DNA of 63,973 nucleotides from Ceraceosorus guamensis (Eukaryota; Basidiomycota; Exobasidiomycetes; Ceraceosorales; Ceraceosoraceae): NCBI RefSeq assembly GCF_003144195.1, contig NW_020290080.1, positions 1 to 63,973 of the forward strand, read 5' to 3'. Shown piece by piece: positions 53,925 to 63,973 of this stretch (position 1 is its first letter; each line of letters starts with the position of its first letter). The notes under the pieces were generated by a model. It saw only the letters and a program-made list of their open reading frames with translations, ran no database searches and was not told where the DNA came from. The position numbers and the translations under genes were made by a program.

Positions 53925-54155
53925 GACGGGCTGGCTGGCTGGCTGGCTGGCTGGTTGAATCAGAGGGGAGAGCCTGTTGAGGAGGGTCAGTGGTCGTTGG
54001 TGGAGAGCAGAGCAATGCGTAATGTAAGCGAGGGGGGTGAAGATGACAAGACTGTTTCTATAGGAAGGGCAGCTTGGAAGCTGCTTCTATGGTCAGCAGT
54101 AGTCGCGCGGTTCAGAAGCGAGCAAGACGATACAAGTAGGCGCTCTAGTCTGGAG

Positions 54156-54197
<42 letters not shown>

Positions 54198-55960
54198 GGA
54201 ACAATCGCTTGTCGTGCCTGCGTAACGTGGCGTCGAGTGTAGGGAACATCACAAGACATGAGTGTGAGTGTGAGTGTGAGTGCGAGTGCGAGTGCGAGTG
54301 CGAGTGCGAATGCGAGTGCGAGTGTCACACCCTTCCATCATACCGTACAGCGCAGCCCAGCACCCTGACTCTTGCACACCACCCACACAGTGTCCATGCC
54401 GTGAAGCACAATCACGAATGCGAATGCGAATGCCAATGCGAGTGCGAATGCGAATGCTACCTCGGCGCCTTTCTTGCGGTCCTTGTCAAGAAAAAAGCAT
54501 GGCTGTCAAGAAGAAGAAGAAGAAGAAGAAGAAGAAGAAGAGAAAAACCATCCGAGAGCTGGCTGTGAATCTGCAATGCCCAATTCGTGATTCTTGCTTT
54601 GTGGATCTGCAAGATCTGAGAAACATGTGAACGAGAGCATGGCTGGTGGCGGGCGGGCGCGCGCTGCACGAATAGCTACTCTGACTGTAGACCAGCAGCA
54701 GCTGGACAGTCGTGAGTCACAACAGAGTGAGGGTGTTGAAGGCGCGAGTGCGGTCCGGTAGATAAGCTTGTGGTCGATCGCGAGACGTGAGTGAAGCAAG
54801 CGCACGCACGCACGCGACGCAGGTATGGCGTCTTGCAGCTAGCTGATCATCTATCTGTCCACGCACGCACGCACGCGGGATGGACGCGCTAGTCAAGGTG
54901 CGGCGCGCGTGTGTGTGTGTGAATCGCGATCGAGTCGTGAGTCGAGGCTTCTCTGGGCGCGCGCATGCACGCATATATGCCAAGAGAGCGCTGCTGCACA
55001 AACATCATACACTGTACCTGTATGCAAGGCATCAGCCTAAATCGTCGCCACTTGCCGCTTAAAAAACGCTCCGAGGGATCTCTGCGAATTAAGGCACCGA
55101 AAGCACAAGCACAAGCACAAGCACAAGCACAAGCACAAGCACAAGCACGAGCACAAGCACAAGCACAAGCACAAGCACAAGCACAAGCACAAGCAGCACG
55201 CCCCTCCTCGCACGCCATTTCTCCTATCCATCAACCAATCTCTCCGCTCTCTGGCCCAATAGTGTGTGCCGCTGCACTTTCCCCCCCCTTCTGACACTTG
55301 TCACCCGTGGGCGCGTGATGCTTCGCACGCCGAATTTGGGCGAAAAGGTACGCCGCCCGCTTGCATAGCGCATTGCCCACATCACTCACAAACCAAGCCT
55401 AGCTGCGCCTTGCCAGGAACAATGCGCCGAAGCAGTGCGCAGGGGATCGGCCACATTCGTGGTGATTTCGCGGATTGCCCTTGGCCAAGCAATGATGCTC
55501 ACGAGGGGGCGCAGATCATTAAAAATTGGAATGGACCAGCAGCAGCGCGATGCTTGGAGAATTCGAAGCGCGTTGCGTTGCAGCTGACAAGCCCTGCTGT
55601 CGAAGCGGGGGTCTTCCGGTATGTTCGCGCGATTGACTGATGCCATCGCAGACGTCAGCGCAGCATTCTCGGCTCGATTCGATTCGCGCTCGGTCAAGTT
55701 GCTGCCTTGTGAGGTAGCCGGGGGGGTGATGGGCGACGGTCACGGCGTCGTGCAATTCAGCGAGGCAGTCCCGATCTCGCCATGTCCCATCACCGCACTC
55801 GACTTGCAAGAACATCACACATACCTGCCAACCGCGTCGCACACCCCACATCGCACGCCGCACATCGCACGCTTTCCTCTCTCTCACGCACACGCGCACA
55901 CACACCTCGACGCACCCAGCAACTTTCTCTCGCCCTCCCCCCCTTCTCCTGCTCGACACG
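53925..55960. promoter_or_regulatory. Microsatellite-filled divergent promoter, reductase and copper transporter
   Basis: 2 kb without a gene. Tracts include (GT)n 54157-54195, (GTGAGT/GCGAGT)n 54260-54325, (GAATGC)n 54414-54462, (AAG)n 54507-54541 and (CACAAG)n 55101-55195. One HGATAR-type site (AGATAA at 54759-54764) could bind an iron-regulatory GATA factor, but a single hit is expected by chance. The long frames over this interval are repeat artefacts. Confidence 0.6.
55101..55195. repeat. (CACAAG)n hexanucleotide microsatellite
   Basis: About 16 near-perfect units with one CACGAG variant. Confidence 0.9.
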
Positions 55961-56828
55961 ATGAATCACGGAGATGGGATGGACATGGGGGCGGACGCCT
56001 GCAAGATATCGGTGAGTGGGTGGTGGTAGCGAGCGCAAAAAGGGCCAACGCTTGCAGCAGCGTGTGACTGCCTTCTCCCCCACATGGCAAAGCTCGCAGC
56101 TGACAGCTGATCCCCCTTGACGCCATGCCACAGATGCTGTGGAATTGGTACACTGTGGATGCTTGTGAGTTGTTACCTCTGGACGCGCGCGCGCGCTCAG
56201 CGAAACATTCGCCCAACTCGATGTGCTCTCATGTCATGCTCACCATGACCGACGCAACAACTACATGTTCCCCGCGCCCCCGCCCCCCCCCCCCCCCCCA
56301 CCCATCCCAACAGGCTTTCTCAGCTCATCCTGGCGCATCACAAATGGCGGGAGCATGGCAGCTACGTGCATCGGCGTCGCTTTCCTCGTCGTCCTGCTCG
56401 AATTCACGCGTCGATTGGGCAAAGAGTACGATTTGCTGATTCGACGTCAATGGGCAGTCAGAGCTTCGCAATTATCGCGCATCAACAGCAGCAGCACGAG
56501 CACGAGCACGGAAGATGCAGCAGCTGCCGGTCCGATCACGATCAAGTTCAGAGCCACACCGTTGCAGCAACTCATCAGGTCGCTCTTGCACGCCACGACG
56601 TTCGCAGCAGCGTACATCGTCATGCTCCTGGCCATGTACTTTAACGGATTCATCATCCTCTCCATCATCCTCGGCGCGGGTCTAGGCAAGCTCCTCTGCG
56701 ATTGGGAAACGCTCGAAATCACCCTGGACCTGGACCACCACCATGCTGGCAGCAGCAGCAGCAGCGCAAAGGAGCACAGCAGGGTTACGGCCACCACTTG
56801 CGAGGATCCCACCGTGTGCTGCGGCTAG
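55961..56828 (+). CDS. Ctr-family copper transporter
   Basis: Exons 55961-56011, 56134-56164 (31 nt) and 56314-56828 give 198 aa. The N-terminus has a Met/His cluster (MNHGDGMDMG) for Cu(I) capture. Then come transmembrane helix 1 (ATCIGVAFLVVLLEF), a Ser-rich cytosolic loop, helix 2 with MLLAM (the family M-x3-M) and helix 3 with the tight-packing GAGLGK (G-x3-G). The tail ends in a Cys motif (CEDPTVCCG), the usual handover site to copper chaperones. Ctr proteins form plasma- or vacuolar-membrane trimers importing Cu(I). Intron 2 ends in a long C-run (about 56279-56299). The gene is divergent from the reductase that could supply Cu(I). Confidence 0.92.
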
Positions 56829-57536
56829 ACTTTTGCGATTCGCTCACTGGACCCCCTCTCGTCATCACCCCGCTCTTGTCTCCCTCTTTACGAATGGTCG
56901 ATGCGCTTTCCAAGAAAAGCCTCGGTCGTGTTGGATTGGACGAAAAAGAGCGTCGCGCTGCGTGTCCAGTCCGCGTGGGACTCACAGTCAGACCGTGCGT
57001 GACCTTGGAATGTTGAGGATACGATTACTGCCTTTGGCGATGCAGTCAGAGTAGTCAAAAGGCACGAGTCAAGCGTCTGATGAGTGTGGAGTCAAGAGTC
57101 AAGTAGTGAAGCGCGGCAGTCGATCACTCACGAGTCCGACGCAGCTTCGCGGATGATCATGCAGCGCTGCAAGCTGCGTCTGATGTGTCCGCGGGCGCAA
57201 CCTAAGGCGTGCACGCGAAGCATCATCACGTGACTGATGAACCGTGCGCGCGATCAGACGTGCATGCATGGGCGCTTGCGAGACCGGCCGACGCTGGCGC
57301 GTCCCTTGTCCATGTCGGATCTCCATGCACCCTCAGCCTGCTTTCGTTCACGTTGTGCGCGACTTTTGATTTCTTGCCTCCAACACGCACCCATACTCGC
57401 ACGCTCCTCCAGCTCTTTCATCCCTCATCACGCGCTTGCCCTCGAGCATCACATTACGCCTTCTGTTCTGCCCTGCCCGCTTTGGTGTGATCTTTGCGAC
57501 AGGGACAAAAAGTCCCACACACTTGCTTTGCCCATC
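56829..57536. other. Intergenic, Rpt3 promoter side
   Basis: No gene. The frame leading into Rpt3 is open for 100 codons upstream, but it lacks family similarity. Confidence 0.55.
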
Positions 57537-59495
<1,959 letters not shown>

Positions 59496-59522
59496 TTGAT
59501 ACGTTGGTTGCTTTGTCGTCTT

Positions 59523-59558
<36 letters not shown>

Positions 59559-59845
59559 CCGCCAACTTTTTTTCAAGAGACAGACAGACACATCAATGCG
59601 ATTCCGCTTTACTCGAAACGCTCGCTCCCAATCTTTCCGAACGTGTGCGCGCGCGCGCGCGTCTGCCAGGCTTGTATTTTGAAGAATGTTGTTTGTGGGA
59701 AGGGGGGCGGTGCAGGAAGGATATGCAGAGTTATATTACAGCACGAGGCGAGGCGAGGCGCGAGGGGGATCTGAAGACGATGGGGAAGGGAGCAGCTGCA
59801 GAAGTCAAGAGTTGCGTTCTGATCTTGCTTTTTTTCGAATCAGAA
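59496..59845. other. Gap between convergent Rpt3 and PDK genes, with (CAG)n
   Basis: Contains a (CAG)n tract at about 59523-59560, just past the Rpt3 stop and probably transcribed in its 3' UTR. No gene seen. Confidence 0.6.
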
Positions 59846-62802
59846 TCAGGGCAAGGGCTCCGCAGAGGAGCTGAGACGATTCAAGTGCAGGTAGACGTCT
59901 GTGAAGTCGCGCGCAAAAAAAGTCGCGTCGCGTCGCGAGTGCAGCCAGAACAGCACGTTTGTCAGCCCCTTTTTCCGTGCAGAGAAGTGAGCGGATAGCA
60001 CTTATCGATGGGGCGCGCGCGCGCGCGCTCGACTGACCTGTGCCGTACCCTTCCATCGAGATGAGTTTCAAGTCTCCGCCAAAGTACCTCGCGTACTGCG
60101 AGCGAACGAAGCAGAGGGGGCAATCAATCGCGTGAATGAGAAGGGGGGGGGGGAGGGAAGATGATGAGCGTGCGTGCGTGCGTGTTCGAACGCCTGGATG
60201 CGATGCGATGCGATGCGACGCCTCACCAATCGTGCTAGAGGCAGTCCGTATCCGAAACCGGCCATGGGCGCCTTGAAGTCGCTCGCTTGAAAGTCGGGGT
60301 CTGAGAAAGGTGGCACATGTGTGCACGAAAGCCGTCTGGGTGGTTAGACATTCGTCGCACCTTTCCGGCGTTCCGAACGCATCTGCCACCAGCAGCAGCA
60401 GCAGCAAAGCGCCAAAACTCACCAAGATCCTCGGACTGGGCGGTGGTGTACATATAAGTCCAAACGAGGGACATTTCTGACCTGGGAATGCCTCCGCCCT
60501 CATCGCTAATCTTGATGGTAATGTCCTCCTTGCCCTCCACGACGATGACCTTGATGGGTGGGAAATTGTCCTCATTCTCCACCCCGTACCGCTCCACCAC
60601 CGCTCGAAGGGAATTTTTGAGCAGCTCGAACATCATGTGCTGAACGAAGCATGTGCGCAACAGCGAAAGAGCGCGCGTGTCAGAGAGATCGAGATGTAGA
60701 ACGACGACTTCAAATTTGGCGGCATGATCGGACTCACGTTCAAGTGGCTTGGCACGTACCTGCGAAGCGACTCTACCGTTAGTTGCGCATTGACGACATG
60801 GCAAAATGCTGCACTCACATGAACGTCAAATCCTTTGGACAGATGAGCTGCACAGGTGGTCCCTTGAAAAGCCCATAGTGTTCCTCGCAGACGAATCTCG
60901 CATTCTCGATTGCCTCGTGCGCGATAGCCCCAACATTCGTGTTTGTGCAGATGATGCCCACATACTTTTCCGGCTCGCCTCCGTTGGGCCCAACACCGGC
61001 GGCGCCTCCGCTCGGGGGGGCAGAAATGCGAGATTGCTGAATGGGGTCTCCATCAAGCGTGGTCGCTTGGTCAGGTGATGTGCGGGCCAGAGCAATGTGT
61101 TGTCCGATGAGGATTCGGATGCCGATGCGCGACATGTAGAAGCGGTCCAAGAATCGCTGCACGTCCGCTTGAATGTTCTGACCCCGTCGTGCGCGTTTGT
61201 ACTCCAACACTCCTTGCGCTGCGAGCGGAGCAGGACCACTGTGAATGTCTGTTTTGAAAGGCCCCGCCGCCACGATGATCATACTCACCGACAGTGGTCA
61301 CTACAGCATCGTGCCGCTTTTTGATCTTGTCGAGGCACTGTGTAAAGCTTTCATTCCAATCGATCACTTCTGGCGGCCACTGCTTGATATTCGCGTGATC
61401 CGCATAGTAACTGCGAAAATGCGCCCAGACGCAGCGCAAATGCGGTGAGGTGAGCCGCGCGATGCTCGGCCACTCTCGTCCAACACGATGCATCCGTGTG
61501 TGTACGATGCTCACCGATGATGAATGGGGATCCTTTTCTTGCCCGCATCCGTGGTTGCGGTTGCGTAACCGCTGGCAGACGAGCTCATCGCGATTCCAGC
61601 TTCGTGCAGCTCCCTCGCCCTCTCCCTCATCCTCTCCTCGCTCGCCTCGACATTATCCTTGTTCTCTGCCAACCAAGCTGATGATCCAGCGATGCGTTCC
61701 AGCCTCTCTGATTCGCTCGCTCTGCCTTCCTCGATGTCGTTGCCCTCCTCTGACAAGGCTGGATTGGGTGTTGAGCCTGGCAAGCCTGCTGCGTTGTGCG
61801 AGACGGAGGATGCTAGCTGATCGCGGATTGATGGAGGTAGCTGCGGCCTTGGAAATTGGATCAGTTCCTTGAGGTGTGCGTGATCAGAGCAAGACCCGAG
61901 TGAGCACGGAGCATTCGAGCGAGTTGGGAAGGGGGATTGGGTCTGACTCAGCTCACTTCGAAAGACTGGGCGTACCAATCGCGGACGCGACTGATGGAGG
62001 GCATCTGATTCAAGCCTTTTGGCAACTCGTCCAGCTCCTTGACTCGATGCGCAAGTCGGATGGGCAGCTCCTCTATTGAAAGGGTAAAGCAGCGAGTGGA
62101 AATAGAAGCGGCATGGGTCAGCACAGCGAGGTCCTTGGCAGAGCCATGTGGAGCGGGGGAGCCGGGGGAGGGGGGGGGGGGGGGGGAGATGAGTGGAGGA
62201 CTGACTTACCAGCTAGGAAGCTGCCTGCCTGCATGACGGTGCCCGGATTGAGATTCCTTCCGAAAGCGACCATCTGTGCCAGACTGATGCCCGTTTGTGG
62301 GAAGGATGCAAAGTGATGAAGCTGACTCCATGTCTTTGGACTGATCTTGTACGACCTGTTGCGAGTGCGGGTGCGAGTGCGGGTGCGGGTGCGGTGAAGC
62401 GTCAGTTGCGGAGCGAGCAGAGGCGGCCTTGCGACGTGTGAGTGGCAGAAGCAGAAGCAGCAAGACGATGCGCAAACCGAGCGTAGGACACTCTCGGGGC
62501 CTCGTGCTGGCTACTGCGCGCGTAGTACGCACATGATGGGCAACCAATTACCTGCACATGGAACTTGCGATCCCACCTTTGAGCTCCCTGTCCGCTTCCT
62601 CTACTCGGCCGCGGTGATGGATTGGTGTATGCCAGCTTGTGGGTGTTGCGTGCTGGAGGTGGGAGGTGGAAGGCCGTGCGTGAGTGCGTGCGTGCGTGCG
62701 TGCGAATGCCCGCCTTGAGAGTGAGCGTGGTGCGCGGGTGATGATGGCAGAAAGGAGGGAGGAAAGGTGAGATGGATTGGTGTGAGAGGGGGATCGAGGC
62801 AT
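59846..62802 (-). CDS. Mitochondrial pyruvate dehydrogenase kinase family protein
   Basis: Eleven exons (62802-62552, 62355-62210, 62072-61957, 61867-61515, 61410-61289, 61218-60819, 60759-60738, 60639-60423, 60300-60227, 60095-60038, 59898-59846) give 603 aa. Exon 7 is only 22 nt. The Arg/Ser/Ala-rich start (SLLSAIITRAPRSLSRRAFA) fits a mitochondrial presequence. Family motifs: FASFPQTGISLAQMVAFGR, ELPIRLAHRVKELDELP, N-box ELLKNSLRAVVE, G1 DEGGGIP and G2 GFGYGLPLAR. The kinase inactivates the pyruvate or branched-chain ketoacid dehydrogenase complex by serine phosphorylation; I cannot say which. It is longer than usual because of the long presequence and a roughly 100-residue low-complexity insert encoded by exon 4 before RYYADHANIKQWP. 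The exon 10 donor is GTCAGT, a weak site. Confidence 0.92.
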
Positions 62803-63807
62803 TCAATCACCGTGTTCGTGATCGTGTTCGTGTTCGTGATCGTGATCGTGATGATTGCATTCACCCGCCCTCCCGCAGCCAGCATGCACAACTCTAATAA
62901 GTCATTTCACGATTCACGAGCCCATCCCCAGCAGCTTGACGCCGACGCCGACACATCATCGATGCGGGTGATATTCCGCATCCTCCCCATCCGCCTTGCC
63001 CATTCACCCCATTCACGCATTCACCACACTCACACATTCAAGATTAAGATTCGGCGCTACAACACATGACAGTCAGTCACGAGTGCGGTGCGGTGCGGTG
63101 CGGTACGGTACGTTGCATAGCACGCGCGCGGCTCGTGACTCGTGACTCGTGACTCGCGACTCGCGACTCCACCCAAGCAAGCAAGCAGGCACCGCTCTGA
63201 CTCGCCCACGCAGTAGCTCGATCGTCACCTGATGCGGGGCAACTCGGCTTTCAGCATGCTGCATGCATCAGCATCGATCGCAAGCGCGCCTGCATGCATG
63301 CATGCTGGGCCCGGAGTCCAGCGCTGGGAAGTGGGCGCGCTAACGTCGAGAATATTCTGCTTAATGCGCAATCAATCCATGGGTCCCGCTCTCGAGTCGT
63401 GAGTCACGAGTCACGATCGAGTTCTTGCACGGCAGTCACGGGTCACACGAGCACGTGAGCTTGCGTCCAACGTCTTCGTGTTCAAGATTCAAGATTGCAC
63501 TTTGACTCGACTCACCCTCACACTTGACTCTCGTATCTCGACGGTGACGCATGATCCACGACTCCACAGTCCGAGTCCGAGTCCCAGTCCGAGTTACGAG
63601 TGTAATCGCAACGCCCTAAACAGCTTCATCGATCCTTCCATTTCCATTTCGCAGAACACTAGTCCCATCACCGCCACCTAACCTTGTCCTCATCGCACAA
63701 AGATCATCCATCCGTCCATGCCAGCCACCAATCACGGCACAGCTCGAGTCGCTCGCTCGCTCGTGCGCTCGCTCGCTGGCCTTCCACCTGACCTGATCAG
63801 GGCGCGA
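62803..63807. other. Intergenic with TCGTGACTC and GCATGC repeats
   Basis: PDK promoter side. It includes (CGTGAT/CGTGTT)-like repeats (62812-62851), (GTGCG)n (63083-63105), tandem CGTGACT/CGCGACT (63131-63168) and GCATGCATGC clusters (63258-63305). A TCGCTCGC tract lies at 63748-63776. No gene. Confidence 0.55.
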
Positions 63808-63925
63808 TCATGTGCGCATAATGTCCTTGTAGATGCTGTAAGCGAACCAGAGCTGCCAAAAGCCAAAGATTCCGTCCGTTGCGATGGTCAGCCAAGCGTA
63901 CCAAGGCACTTGCGGCTTTACAAAT
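63808..63925 (-). CDS. Partial last exon of an unidentified small membrane protein
   Basis: The minus-strand frame reads KPQVPWYAWLTIATDGIFGF then WQLWFAYSIYKDIMRT and stop. It has one amphipathic to transmembrane-like helix rich in Trp and aromatic residues, reminiscent of small mitochondrial inner-membrane subunits. The acceptor cannot be placed with certainty (TTTGTAAAG or nearby), and the rest of the gene is off the right edge. Confidence 0.5.
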
Positions 63926-63973
63926 TGCGTGCGCGCGCGCGCGCGCCGTCAAAAGGATCAAAGGAGGGGGGGG

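Noticed and set aside
54158-55297. Frames encoding CVCVCV, CECECE, QAQAQA and similar
   Set aside because: These are translations of microsatellites in a promoter region.

Overview
The window looks like nuclear DNA of a high-GC basidiomycete yeast or smut-like fungus, probably Ustilaginomycotina. Genes are dense and have many short introns (about 50-190 bp) with GTGAGT-type donors, CTGAC/CTAAC branch sites and CAG/TAG acceptors. The recognisable housekeeping genes are eukaryotic: a CCT chaperonin subunit, proteasome ATPase Rpt3, a mitochondrial PDK-type kinase and a Ctr copper transporter. All CDS below are my own splice reconstructions. In each, exon lengths sum to an intact frame, and the exon coordinates are given in the evidence.

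Layout. 1-16.5 kb holds an Hsp70/HSPA12-like ATPase, two single-pass membrane proteins, a seven-exon ZZ-finger protein, a small hypothetical protein and a proline-rich secreted protein. 16.5-32 kb is a gene-poor accessory island. It contains decayed coding relics (one with an OTU-protease-like motif), diverged internal duplications, an assembly gap and one apparently intact two-exon gene of unknown function. 32-33 kb has a HhH-GPD-like protein.

34-40.5 kb is the most interesting part. A secreted repeat precursor with at least seven Cys-bracketed loops lies beside four tandem two-exon genes for tiny secreted proteins, all on the minus strand. The four share a six-cysteine pattern C-x(6-8)-CC-x4-C-x(4,7)-C-x5-C and an identically placed phase-1 intron just before the CC pair. 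In two of them a naive open reading frame reads through the intron and hides the cysteine core. I found no family I could name for them.

41-64 kb is conserved core genome: a 1,734-residue triple-START-like membrane protein divergent from CCT7; a secreted beta-trefoil-like protein; a ferric reductase divergent from a Ctr copper transporter, suggesting reductive Cu/Fe uptake; Rpt3 convergent with a mitochondrial PDK-type kinase; and the last exon of an unidentified gene at the right edge.
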